Source: Bacteroidales bacterium
GTDB lineage: Bacteria > Bacteroidota > Bacteroidia > Bacteroidales > UBA932
Direction of reading: 5' to 3'
NCBI GenBank assembly: GCA_017544005.1
Contig: JAFYEZ010000044.1
Span: forward strand, 1-34,489
Length of the DNA: 34,489 nucleotides
The notes beneath the pieces are model-generated. The model made no database searches, was not told where the DNA came from, and worked only from the letters and a program-made list of their open reading frames with translations. Below, one piece after another: positions 24,368 to 31,282 of the stretch; the stretch's first letter is position 1; the number at the start of each line of letters is the position of its first letter. The translations under genes were made by a program, and so were the position numbers.

Positions 24368-24934
24368 CTTGCATTGTTGTGTAGGAGTGTTGCTCCTGCT
24401 GGGGTTTGACCGAGTGCTGCATTGTTCGTCAAGCCGCGTTGCTTCAGTAGTTTCAGCAGACTGCTTAGCCGAAGTGGGCCGGTTATACACAACTTTGTTT
24501 TTTGCACCGTAGGAAGACTTAAAGATTCCTGCGGTGTTTATGTTCCAATAGGTGTAGTCCTGTGATAATTCTACGATGAGCGTGTTGTGGTGCTTGTCGG
24601 TGAGTTGAAGCAGGTACGTTTGCCGTCCGCGGCGTTTTTTCCCCTCTCGAATCGATTCATAGTTTTTTGCGACTTTCTCAACAAAGTCAACGACCGAGGT
24701 ATAACCAGCCTTTCTGATTTGTTCACCATGTCTTGCTTCTATGTGAACAAGGCCATAACCATCATTTGTTGACGTATTGGTTATCAGCCCGGCGCTCAAC
24801 ATAATCGGGGCTGGAATGAGTCCTGATTCAGGTGATATTTCCCCAAAAGAAAGCCGACCATCAGATGCCAAAACAAACGGACAATGATTGCTGTCTGTGA
24901 TATCTGAGAGAATAGTCGATTCTGCTATCATCAC
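24365..24934 (-). CDS. Fragment resembling the nuclease-like C-terminal domain of phage/ICE polyvalent proteins
   Basis: A 189-residue ORF starting at GTG 24934 (or ATG 24931). From memory it resembles the BECR/MuF-type toxin or nuclease-like domain at the ends of very large polyvalent proteins of Bacteroides phages and integrative elements. Key stretches are FGEISPESGLIPAPIMLS at about 30-47, YGLVHIEARHGEQIRKAGY at 60-78 (His64, Glu66, Arg68, His69), TYLLQLTDKHHNTLIVELS at 106-124 and WNINTAGIF at 130-138. The last 40 residues are low-complexity. Normally this domain follows hundreds of residues; here an in-frame TAA sits directly upstream, so it is probably a truncated remnant. Base composition is much AT-richer than its neighbours: 24 G+C in the 60 bases from 24661, against 40 in those from 25381. 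The stop codon lies inside the tRNA-Lys 3' end, on the opposite strand. Whether it is expressed is unknown. Confidence 0.5.
   Translation of the reverse strand: MMIAESTILSDITDSNHCPFVLASDGRLSFGEISPESGLIPAPIMLSAGLITNTSTNDGYGLVHIEARHGEQIRKAGYTSVVDFVEKVAKNYESIREGKKRRGRQTYLLQLTDKHHNTLIVELSQDYTYWNINTAGIFKSSYGAKNKVVYNRPTSAKQSAETTEATRLDEQCSTRSNPSRSNTPTQQCK
24368..24934. mobile_element. Possible remnant of an element integrated at tRNA-Lys
   Basis: The segment between the tRNA 3' end and the stop codon of the DUF6359-like lipoprotein gene is AT-richer than all its surroundings and holds only the polyvalent-protein-like fragment. There is no integrase, and I could not find a second copy of the tRNA 3' end within the window, so boundaries and mechanism are inferred only from position and composition. 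Confidence 0.35.
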
Positions 24935-26011
24935 TTATAGGGCGTAGTCGGAGACCGATTTGAGGCCGGGGAGGGAGAAGTAGGTGGAGAGGAGGCCGCG
25001 GAGATAAATCTTGCGGCCGAGGTTTTCCGGATGGTCCACGAGGTTCAGCGGGGTCCGGATGGCGGCCCTGCTGAGCTCTACCGAAAAGCACTTGGACCGT
25101 TCCTTTTCCAACGCTGAGGCAGCGATGGCCAGGTTGGAACTCTTTTCAAAAGGGGCTTCGAACTTGATTCCGGAGGTGGTCAGATCTCCTCCGACGATAT
25201 AGCCCCAGACCCAGGCCGTGTCGCCCAGATGCTGCGCGGCGGTTGCCACGTCGTAGGCCGATTCCTTCGTCAATCCGTTGCAGGCCGGATAGGAGGGCCC
25301 TACGACGATACTCTCGGCAATCGTCACGGAAGTCGTATCCACCTCGATGGAGAAGCCGGCGGCAGCCTGGTCGGACGATGCGTTGAGGGTCAGGCGGTGG
25401 CGTTCGCCGGCGGAGAGTACCCGGTTGAAGAGAGGCGTGTCCGCCTCTCTGTCGTGGTAGAGCACCATGACGTTTCCCGGAAGGAACCAGCTCTCCCGCT
25501 TCTCCTGCAAGCCATAGATCAGTTCTCCGGAGGCGCTCTGCAACAGCAGGTAGCCGTTTCCGTACTTTTTGGTAAACGATTCGGCAAAGGTGAACTGGAT
25601 GGAGGCGTTGATCAGTTTGCAGCAGAGGGAGACCTGGGTATCCTGGCCCCCTTGGATGACAATCATCTGCCGGTCACCGTATTGCGGTGCATCGAACTCC
25701 GGTGCGGTGAATCGGCGTGAGAGGGCTGTGATTTCATAAGTCCCGTTCGATACTTCAAACGCATCGGGCCGGGCGCCATACGCTCCGTTGTAGAGGGTAT
25801 CTCCGCCGGATTGGGCCACCGTCAGGATAAAGGAATTGGTATCGTACGCGGCCGCGCGCGTGGCTGCGAGGGGCGTCTGTCCGACAGGCTCCGCAAAAGC
25901 GATGCGAAGTATGGCGCGGGAGGAGGATGGGGTGGGAGCCGGCGTGCAGAAGGTGGTAGCCAGGGCGAGGAGCACAAAGGCTGAAGCGGGGAGCAGGGTA
26001 CGTGTTTTCAT
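24935..26011 (-). CDS. Surface/periplasmic lipoprotein, DUF4493-like then DUF6359-like
   Basis: A 358-residue protein. The signal peptide ends in lipobox-like ALATTFC, with Cys at about 22, followed by a Pro/Ser/Thr stretch. Residues about 35-230 look like a DUF4493-type beta domain (SNGTYEITALSRRFTAPEFD, SWFLPGNVMVLY). The C-terminal 110 residues look like DUF6359, an OB-like domain of secreted Bacteroidales proteins: AWVWGYIVGGDLTTSGIKFE, then LNLVDHPENLGRKIYLRGLL and a final PGLKSVSDYAL. No enzyme activity is known for either. It probably sits on the outer membrane. It is divergent from galK across 117 bp. Its TAA at 24937-24935 is in the same frame as the foreign ORF that follows with no spacer. 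Confidence 0.72.
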   Translation of the reverse strand: MKTRTLLPASAFVLLALATTFCTPAPTPSSSRAILRIAFAEPVGQTPLAATRAAAYDTNSFILTVAQSGGDTLYNGAYGARPDAFEVSNGTYEITALSRRFTAPEFDAPQYGDRQMIVIQGGQDTQVSLCCKLINASIQFTFAESFTKKYGNGYLLLQSASGELIYGLQEKRESWFLPGNVMVLYHDREADTPLFNRVLSAGERHRLTLNASSDQAAAGFSIEVDTTSVTIAESIVVGPSYPACNGLTKESAYDVATAAQHLGDTAWVWGYIVGGDLTTSGIKFEAPFEKSSNLAIAASALEKERSKCFSVELSRAAIRTPLNLVDHPENLGRKIYLRGLLSTYFSLPGLKSVSDYAL

Positions 26012-26070
26012 AGCAGTGTATTTTTAATCCGGCCGCAAGTTGGCGATTCCCCTGCCGGCTAACCATCCTC

Positions 26071-26106
26071 TAAACGTAACTATACGTAAGTAAACGTAAC
26101 CAAACG
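26071..26106. repeat. Ten-bp-period repeat TAAACGTAAC upstream of galK
   Basis: Successive 10-mers read TAAACGTAAC (26071), TATACGTAAG (26081), TAAACGTAAC (26091), then a decayed CAAACG (26101-26106). Three copies carry the ACGTAA core exactly 10 bp apart, so they face the same side of the helix. The array ends 10 bp before the putative galK -7 box and would cover its -33 position. This is the layout expected for a cooperative regulator site; the protein is unknown. Confidence 0.7.
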
Positions 26107-26115
26107 CTTTTTTTG

Positions 26116-26123
26116 TATTTTTG
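26116..26123 (+). promoter_or_regulatory. Putative -7 box of the galK cluster (TATTTTTG)
   Basis: TATTTTTG ends 5 nt before the galK ATG. The -33 position lies in the 10-bp repeat and has no TTTG, which would fit an activator-dependent promoter. Confidence 0.5.
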
Positions 26124-26128
26124 TATCT

Positions 26129-27277
26129 ATGATTCAAGCACGCGTCCAATCGGCATTCAAGGAACATTTCGGCGGCGGAAGCCGGCTCTATTCGGCCGCC
26201 GGCCGCATCAACCTCATCGGTGAACACACGGATTACAACGGCGGGTTCGTTCTCCCCGGTGCCATTGACAAGGTGATTCTGGCTGCCATCCGTCCCAACG
26301 GAACAGACAGGGTGCGGCTCTATTCCCTCGATTACGACGAGTGCGTGGAATTCGGTCTGGCCGAGGAGGACGTGTCCTCGCAGCAATGGGCCCGGTACGT
26401 GTTCGGCGTCTGCCGGGAAACGTGCAAGCGCGGAGGTAAGGTGGCGGGATTCGACGCGGCCTTTGCCGGAGATGTTCCCCTCGGAGCGGGACTCTCCTCC
26501 TCCGCCGCCCTCGAAAGCGTATTTGCTTATGCCATCAATGAGCTGAACGGCAACGGCTTCGACCGGTTTGAGCTGGCCCGGATCGGCCAGGCTACCGAGC
26601 ACAACTATTGCGGCGTGATGTGCGGCATCATGGATCAGTTCGCCTCCTGCTTCGGCCGGGCAGGCCACCTGATTCGGTTGAATTGCAAGTCCCTGGAGTA
26701 TCAATATTTCCCCTTCCATCCGGCAGGCTATCGCCTCGTGCTGATCGATACCTGTGTCAAGCACGAACTGGCCTCTTCTGCCTACAACCGCCGCCGGGAA
26801 TCGTGCGAACGGGCCGCCGCCGCTATCCGCCACCGCCATCCGGAGGTAACCTTCCTGAGCGACGCCCGCCCCGCCTGGCTGGAAGAGGTGTGTCCGGAAC
26901 TCTCCGCCGAGGATGCCATGCGCGCGGAATATGTAATCGGGGAGTTTCAGCGGGTGCTGGATGTATGCGCCGCTCTGGAGAAAGGCGACTATGCTACCGT
27001 CGGCGAGCGGATGTACCAGACCCACTGGGGATTGAGCCGGCTCTATGAGGTCAGTTGCCCGGAGCTGGATTTCCTGGTGACGCTGGCCTCCCGGCAGGGA
27101 GTCACCGGCGCCCGCGTGATGGGAGGCGGGTTTGGCGGATGCACCATCAATCTGGTGGCCGAAGAACGGTATGAAGCCTTCGTGCAGGCTGCGCGGAACT
27201 GTTTCATCGCCGCGTTCGGCCATGCTCCCAACATCTATCCTGTCGTCATTTCCGACGGCGCAAGACGAATCGAATAA
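26129..27277 (+). CDS. galK: Galactokinase
   Basis: A 382-residue GHMP kinase that phosphorylates alpha-D-galactose to galactose-1-phosphate, the first step of the Leloir pathway. The galactokinase signature GRINLIGEHTDYNGG is at 25-39, the ATP loop PLGAGLSSSAALE at about 117-129 and the third GHMP motif GARVMGGGFGGCTIN near the C-terminus. Asp in MCGIMDQFAS is the likely catalytic base. Length is normal. No galM, galT or transporter is next to it, unlike many gal operons. It heads a plus-strand series running to 29834; only 3 bp separate it from the VanX-like gene. Confidence 0.96.
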   Translation: MIQARVQSAFKEHFGGGSRLYSAAGRINLIGEHTDYNGGFVLPGAIDKVILAAIRPNGTDRVRLYSLDYDECVEFGLAEEDVSSQQWARYVFGVCRETCKRGGKVAGFDAAFAGDVPLGAGLSSSAALESVFAYAINELNGNGFDRFELARIGQATEHNYCGVMCGIMDQFASCFGRAGHLIRLNCKSLEYQYFPFHPAGYRLVLIDTCVKHELASSAYNRRRESCERAAAAIRHRHPEVTFLSDARPAWLEEVCPELSAEDAMRAEYVIGEFQRVLDVCAALEKGDYATVGERMYQTHWGLSRLYEVSCPELDFLVTLASRQGVTGARVMGGGFGGCTINLVAEERYEAFVQAARNCFIAAFGHAPNIYPVVISDGARRIE

Positions 27278-27280
27278 TCC

Positions 27281-28033
27281 ATGAACAATTGTCATATGAA
27301 AAGTATTAAAACGTTTGTTTTCTGCGCATTTATCGCGCTGCTTACCCTGACTTCCTGCTGCCGGAAGGCTGCTACCGTCAATTACACGAATTACCTCGCC
27401 TGGTTCGACACCAATATCGGCCCCGACACTCCCAAGGAGGCTGAGATGCGCGCCGCCGGCCTGGTGGATATCCACGATGTCGATTCGACGATTGCCGTGC
27501 AGTTGATTTACACCGGCCCTTACAACTTCATGGGACGTCAGCTCTACCACGGTTTTACCAAGGCCTTCATGCGTCCTGAACTGGCAGAGAAGCTGGCCGC
27601 TGCCGCCAAGGAGTTGAAAGAGCTCAACTCGACGGCCAACCTGATTATCTATGACGCCGCCCGCCCCATCAGCATCCAGAAGGAGATGTGGGATGCGGTG
27701 GTCGGCACGCCCTGGGAGGCGTTTGTGGCCAATCCTTACAAGGGCAACGGCCTTCACAATTTCGGCGCCGCCGTTGACGTGAGCCTGATTGATTGCGCCG
27801 GAGTTCCCTTCCCGATGGGTTCGAACTATGATTTCTTCGGTGACGAGGCGCGCCCCGACCACGAAGAGGAACTGCTCGCCACGGGCCGTATCACGCAGCG
27901 CGAACTGGAGAACCGGCTGCTCCTGCGCAAGGTGATGACCGACCAGGGCCTTCTGCCTATCAAGTCCGAATGGTGGCACTTCAACCTGATGCCCGCCTCC
28001 GAAGCCCGCGAAAAACTCAAGATTATCGATTAA
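27281..28033 (+). CDS. VanX-like D-Ala-D-Ala dipeptidase (peptidase M15D), lipoprotein
   Basis: A 250-residue exported zinc peptidase. A lipoprotein signal peptide (FCAFIALLTLTSCC, lipobox LTSC) is followed by the M15D catalytic domain. Arg is in IYDAARP, zinc ligands are His and Asp in LHNFGAAVDVSL plus His in SEWWHF, and the catalytic base is Glu of that last motif. VanX-family enzymes cleave free D-Ala-D-Ala. Outside resistance clusters, lipoprotein forms are common in Bacteroidota and probably recycle dipeptides from cell-wall debris. No vanA or vanH is nearby, so glycopeptide resistance is not implied. ATG 27281 or ATG 27296 can be the start; the second gives a more standard signal peptide (MKSIKTFVF). 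Confidence 0.9.
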   Translation: MNNCHMKSIKTFVFCAFIALLTLTSCCRKAATVNYTNYLAWFDTNIGPDTPKEAEMRAAGLVDIHDVDSTIAVQLIYTGPYNFMGRQLYHGFTKAFMRPELAEKLAAAAKELKELNSTANLIIYDAARPISIQKEMWDAVVGTPWEAFVANPYKGNGLHNFGAAVDVSLIDCAGVPFPMGSNYDFFGDEARPDHEEELLATGRITQRELENRLLLRKVMTDQGLLPIKSEWWHFNLMPASEAREKLKIID

Positions 28034-28044
28034 TTCAGCCTACC

Positions 28045-28350
28045 ATGGTCAAGCACATTATCGTCTGGACGTTGAATCCGGAACTCTCTGACAGTGAGAA
28101 AGAAACCATAAAGAAGGGTATCAAGGAAGGCCTCGAGGGCCTCGTCGGCCAGGTGCCTGGCCTGCTGGATGTCAAGGTTCATATCAGCGGCCGTCTGGCC
28201 TCGTCGAACGCCGACCTGATGCTCGACTCCACGCTCGAGGATGAGGCGGCCCTGAAGGGCTACGCCGTCCATCCTGCGCACGTCGCCGTCGCCAACGAAA
28301 AGGTCCGCCCTTACACCGCCCAGCGCGCCTGCCTGGATTTTGAAGTGTAA
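28045..28350 (+). CDS. Stress-responsive alpha/beta-barrel (Dabb) domain protein
   Basis: A 101-residue dimeric ferredoxin-like barrel. The start MVKHIIVWTLNPELSDSEKE, the GLEGLVGQVPGLLDVKVHIS region and the tail with AALKGYAVHPAHVAVA match the Dabb pattern (helix-strand repeats with a conserved HP-H segment). The biochemical role of most bacterial members is not known. The start at 28045 is set by the conserved opening, 11 bp after the VanX-like gene; the frame is open further upstream but overlaps that gene out of register. Confidence 0.88.
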   Translation: MVKHIIVWTLNPELSDSEKETIKKGIKEGLEGLVGQVPGLLDVKVHISGRLASSNADLMLDSTLEDEAALKGYAVHPAHVAVANEKVRPYTAQRACLDFEV

Positions 28351-28358
28351 TCAAGACG

Positions 28359-28853
28359 GTGACGGATTTCGCAGCCATAGACTTCGAGACTGCCAACGAG
28401 TGCCCCTCCAGCGTCTGCAGTGTGGGGGTAGTCATCGTGCGGGGCGGGGAGATCGTGGATTCTTTCTACAGCCTGATCCACCCGGAGCCGGAGTATTATC
28501 AGTGGTTTTGCCAGCGGGTTCACGGCCTGGGACCGGAGGATACCGACGATGCCCCGGTGTTTCCGTACGTGTGGGAGAAGATAGCCCCGAGAATCGAGGG
28601 CCTGCCGCTTGTGGCGCACAACAGCCGGTTTGACGAAGGGTGCCTGAAGGCGGCCTTCCGGGTGTATCAGATGGATTATCCGGATTACACCTTTTTTGAT
28701 ACGCTGGCGGCCTCCCGCCGGCACTTCGGCTGCAGGCTTCCGAATCACCAGCTGCACACCGTGGCGGCCGCCTGCGGCTACGACCTCGTGAATCATCACC
28801 ACGCCCTGGCCGATGCCGAGGCCTGCGCCCGCATCGCCATTCAAATCATGTAG
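28359..28853 (+). CDS. DnaQ-like DEDDh 3'-5' exonuclease
   Basis: A 164-residue single-domain exonuclease. ExoI is AAIDFETAN (Asp8, Glu10), ExoII is LVAHNSRFDEG and ExoIII is HHHALADAEACA with His and Asp, completing the DEDDh set. It has no polymerase, BRCT or helicase extension, so it is a stand-alone form of the polymerase epsilon-subunit fold. It may process DNA ends or RNA; the true target is unknown. The start is GTG at 28359, 8 bp after the Dabb gene; no ATG lies near the conserved DFETAN beginning. Confidence 0.88.
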   Translation: MTDFAAIDFETANECPSSVCSVGVVIVRGGEIVDSFYSLIHPEPEYYQWFCQRVHGLGPEDTDDAPVFPYVWEKIAPRIEGLPLVAHNSRFDEGCLKAAFRVYQMDYPDYTFFDTLAASRRHFGCRLPNHQLHTVAAACGYDLVNHHHALADAEACARIAIQIM

Positions 28854-28874
28854 CAATTATTATTTCAGAATACT

Positions 28875-29834
28875 ATGGAACAGCAAGTTGTAATCGGTGT
28901 CGATGTGGGCGGACAGACCGCCAAGTGCGGCATTGTGGATGCGCGGGGCGATATCCTCGCGCAGCGCGTGATCAGTACCGAATCCGCCGGGACGGTAGAT
29001 GAATTCATCACCTCGCTCGCAGGAGCCTTGCGCGCCATCATCTCCGCCGCCGGGGCGGAGGGCGCAGTCCGGGGCATCGGAGTCGGCATTCCCAATGGAA
29101 ACTACTATACCGGAACGGTTGAGAGCGCCGTCAATATTCCCTGGATGCGTTCCGGCAATATCCCTTTTGCCCGGATGCTCTCGGAGAAGATGGATGGGAT
29201 TCCGGTTGCGCTGACCAACGATGCCAATGCCGCCGCCATGGGGGAGATGACCTATGGCGCGGCGCGAGGGATGAAGCATTTCATCATGATTACCCTTGGT
29301 ACGGGCGTGGGATCGGGCATTGTGATCGACGGGAAAGTGGTGTATGGCCACGACGGATTCGCCGGGGAACTCGGCCATACCTGTATCATTCGGCACAACG
29401 GCCGGCACTGCAACTGCGGCAAGGACGGATGTCTGGAGGCTTACGCCTCCGCGCCTGGCGTCGCCCGCACGGCGCGGGAGTGGCTGGACGGGTCGGACGA
29501 GCCTTCCCTGCTGCGTTCCCTGGACAGCATTACCTCCAAGGATGTGTACGAGGCTGCCCGGGAAGGGGATCGCCTCGCCCGCCGGGTCTTTGATTTTACG
29601 GGCAGCCTCCTGGGCGAGAAGTTCGCGGACTTCATCGAGTTCTCCGCCCCCGAGGCCATCGTGCTTTTCGGCGGCCTTGCACGGGCCCGGGAGTTCCTGG
29701 AAGCACCGATCCGCAAGGCGATGGACGAGCATGTGATTCCGCTCTGGCGCGGGAAGGTGAAGCTCGTTTTCTCCCAGCTGAAAGAATCCGACGCCGCCAT
29801 CCTCGGCGCCTCCGCCCTCGCCTGGGAATTATAG
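28875..29834 (+). CDS. ROK-family glucokinase
   Basis: A 319-residue ROK kinase. The phosphate-1 motif is GVDVGGQTAKCG, the catalytic Asp is in LTNDANAAAMGE and the glycine-rich ATP loop is ITLGTGVGSG. The ROK zinc module is ELGHTCI plus CNCGKDGCLEAY, with a His and three Cys. No N-terminal HTH is present, so it is an enzyme and not a ROK repressor. Glucose is the most likely substrate, though some members use N-acetylmannosamine or other sugars. It closes the galK cluster, giving two sugar kinases in one transcription unit, and is followed by a strong bidirectional terminator. Confidence 0.92.
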   Translation: MEQQVVIGVDVGGQTAKCGIVDARGDILAQRVISTESAGTVDEFITSLAGALRAIISAAGAEGAVRGIGVGIPNGNYYTGTVESAVNIPWMRSGNIPFARMLSEKMDGIPVALTNDANAAAMGEMTYGAARGMKHFIMITLGTGVGSGIVIDGKVVYGHDGFAGELGHTCIIRHNGRHCNCGKDGCLEAYASAPGVARTAREWLDGSDEPSLLRSLDSITSKDVYEAAREGDRLARRVFDFTGSLLGEKFADFIEFSAPEAIVLFGGLARAREFLEAPIRKAMDEHVIPLWRGKVKLVFSQLKESDAAILGASALAWEL

Positions 29835-29854
29835 GGGTGCGTATCACGTACAAA

Positions 29855-29890
29855 AGAAAAAGCAGCAGGAAACGTCCTGCTGCTTTTTCT
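29855..29890. terminator. Bidirectional rho-independent terminator
   Basis: A perfect 16-bp stem AGAAAAAGCAGCAGGA with AACG loop; the stem ends supply T-rich tracts on both strands. It separates the plus-strand galK cluster from the minus-strand rnpB/tRNA-Thr unit, whose tRNA begins 3 bp away. Confidence 0.92.
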
Positions 29891-29892
29891 TG

Positions 29893-29965
29893 AGCCACTC
29901 ATCAGGCTCGAACTGACGACCTGCGCATTACGAATGCGCTGCTCTACCGACTGAGCTAAAGTGGC
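29893..29965 (-). tRNA. tRNA-Thr (anticodon CGU)
   Basis: On the minus strand: acceptor GCCACTT/GAGTGGC, D-stem GCTC/GAGC, anticodon stem GCGCA/TGCGC with loop TTCGTAA (anticodon CGT, bases 29932-29930), T-stem GTCAG/CTGAT with loop TTCGAGC. The discriminator is T and CCA is not encoded. It reads ACG codons. It has its own TAnnTTTG box and lies downstream of rnpB. Confidence 0.96.
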
Positions 29966-29985
29966 TTGCTACCCAATTGGGACTG

Positions 29986-29993
29986 CAAAGATA
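29986..29993 (-). promoter_or_regulatory. Putative -7 box of tRNA-Thr (TATCTTTG)
   Basis: TATCTTTG on the minus strand ends 20 nt before the tRNA; TTTC lies about 18 bp upstream as a near match to the -33 element. Confidence 0.6.
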
Positions 29994-30025
29994 GTAAAAA
30001 GTTTGGAAATGGAAATGCGTCAAAG

Positions 30026-30394
30026 AAAAAAAGGTGGGACGATAAGCCGAGTTCTGTATCCGCGGACCGCATTCATAAACTGCATCCTTGTCGCGCGGCG
30101 CCCGTCATTTATCTGACGCAGCCTACCCCCCGGCATCGGGCGAGCAGCCCTCATCTGCCGGTATATTTGGCCTTGCAGCCCTCCGAAGCGTACCCCGGTA
30201 ATGTCACCGTCACCGGCCGTGAGCTCTTACCTCACGTTTTCACCCTTACCGGCGGCTTTCCCGCCGGCGGTTGTTTTCTGTTACGCCCCTCACAAACTTA
30301 CGCCTGTCTGTGCTTTCCACAGGGAGGTGCTCTGCGCTGCCCGGACTTTCCTCCACGACCCCGAAGGCCGCGGCGACGGACTGCCCCACCTTTC
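30026..30394 (-). ncRNA. rnpB: RNase P RNA (bacterial type A)
   Basis: The catalytic RNA of RNase P, which matures tRNA 5' ends. On the minus strand the conserved 5' core GAGGAAAGTCCGGGC lies at 30353-30339. The conserved 3' core ACAGAACTCGGCTTAT lies at 30057-30042. Helix P1 is formed by AAGGTGGGGC near 30392-30383 and GTCCCACCTT near 30040-30031. A T7 run follows P1 and probably terminates the RNA. Ends are approximate: the 5' end is set from P1 and the -7 box at 30400-30407, the 3' end from the T run. Apparent ORFs in this stretch are spurious. Confidence 0.95.
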
Positions 30395-30399
30395 GGCGG

Positions 30400-30407
30400 C
30401 AAAGATA
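30400..30407 (-). promoter_or_regulatory. Putative -7 box of rnpB (TATCTTTG)
   Basis: TATCTTTG on the minus strand is 4 bp from the stop codon of the cyclotransferase gene and about 6 nt before the RNase P RNA 5' end. Any -33 contact would lie within that coding region. Confidence 0.65.
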
Positions 30408-30411
30408 CAAA

Positions 30412-31236
30412 CTATTTGGTTTTCCGGATGCGGAAGAGTTTGGGCCAGTACTTGCCCGTGACATAGAGCCCGCCGTCCGCAGGGTCAAAGGCGATGCCGT
30501 TGAAGACATCGGTCGTGGGCTTCGTGAGCTTGGCGGGCAGAATGCCCCGGCAGTCGATATCCTCCACTACGTTGCCCGTCTCGGGGTCGATTGAAACCAG
30601 TAGCTCCAGCCCGTAGACATTGGCCCAGATGCGGCCGCCGAAGTACTCCAGTTCGTTCAGCCAGGCCAGTTCCTGGCCGTTGTAGCGCACCGTGAGTTCG
30701 CGTTCCACGGCGAAAGTCTGCGGGTTGCGGTAACGGATGACGGCCGATCCGTCGCTCATGATCAGGCTCCGGCCGTCAGTGGTCAGGCCCCAGCCTTCGC
30801 CCTGATAGCGCAGCGTGCCCTGCTGCTCGAGCGTGGCCGGGTCGCAGACAAAGCAGACATTCTCCTTCCAGGTCAGTACGTAGAGCCGGCCCTCCAGCAC
30901 GCAGGCTCCCTCCAGGAAGTATTTCCGGGGGAAGTTCTTGCGTTTGAGAACTTTGCCCGTCTCGAGATCCACGATCCGGAGCGACGATTCGCCATACTGA
31001 CCGGCGCTCTCGTACAGCTTGCCCTCATAAAAGAAAAGGCCCTGCGTGTAGGCGCCGCTGTCGTGGCTGTATTCCTGAACGGTTTGATACTGATAGCGAT
31101 CGACTTTCACGGTAACCGGGGCTTTGCGGGTCTCCGCCGGAGCGGACTTCTGCACCCGGTTGCGGGAACTTCCGGCACAGGCAGGAAGCAATCCCGTCAA
31201 GGTCAGGAGGATGAGGGGCAGCAGGAGACGTTTCAT
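30412..31236 (-). CDS. Glutaminyl-peptide cyclotransferase-like lipoprotein (five-bladed propeller type)
   Basis: A 274-residue lipoprotein that, by family, cyclises N-terminal glutamine of peptides to pyroglutamate. The signal peptide LLLPLILLTLTGLLPAC has Cys at the lipobox end. The propeller repeats include HDSGAYTQGLFFYEGKLYES, then FLEGACVLEGRLYVLTWKE, the acidic LNELEYFGGRIWANVY and a final GLYVTGKYWPKLFRI. It resembles the plant/bacterial type QC rather than the zinc-dependent animal type. ATG 31236 is chosen because ATG 31248 and 31263 lie close to or in the -7 region (31261-31268). Its stop is 4 bp from the rnpB -7 box, so both are on the same strand and read-through into rnpB is possible. 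Confidence 0.88.
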   Translation of the reverse strand: MKRLLLPLILLTLTGLLPACAGSSRNRVQKSAPAETRKAPVTVKVDRYQYQTVQEYSHDSGAYTQGLFFYEGKLYESAGQYGESSLRIVDLETGKVLKRKNFPRKYFLEGACVLEGRLYVLTWKENVCFVCDPATLEQQGTLRYQGEGWGLTTDGRSLIMSDGSAVIRYRNPQTFAVERELTVRYNGQELAWLNELEYFGGRIWANVYGLELLVSIDPETGNVVEDIDCRGILPAKLTKPTTDVFNGIAFDPADGGLYVTGKYWPKLFRIRKTK

Positions 31237-31260
31237 CGGCAGATGCATTTTTACGGGTGA

Positions 31261-31268
31261 CAAAGATA
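31261..31268 (-). promoter_or_regulatory. Putative -7 box of the cyclotransferase gene (TATCTTTG)
   Basis: TATCTTTG on the minus strand ends 24 nt before ATG 31236. TTTCC occurs near the expected -33 position, an imperfect match. Confidence 0.6.
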
Positions 31269-31282
31269 CAATAAAAATGGTG

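Noticed and set aside
24383-24397. Hairpin AGGAG-TGTTG-CTCCT after tRNA-Lys as a terminator
   Set aside because: The stem is only 5 bp and no T tract follows.
26024-27979. A 651-codon open frame opposite galK and the VanX-like gene
   Set aside because: Both plus-strand genes are complete and well conserved; the minus frame is compositional.
27281-28033. Glycopeptide resistance cluster because of the VanX-like gene
   Set aside because: No vanH, vanA or two-component regulator is nearby, and the protein is a lipoprotein in a sugar-kinase cluster, as is common in Bacteroidota.
29966-30594. Several ORFs of 86-166 codons across the RNase P RNA region
   Set aside because: The DNA is explained by RNase P RNA core motifs and P1 pairing; the peptides resemble no protein.
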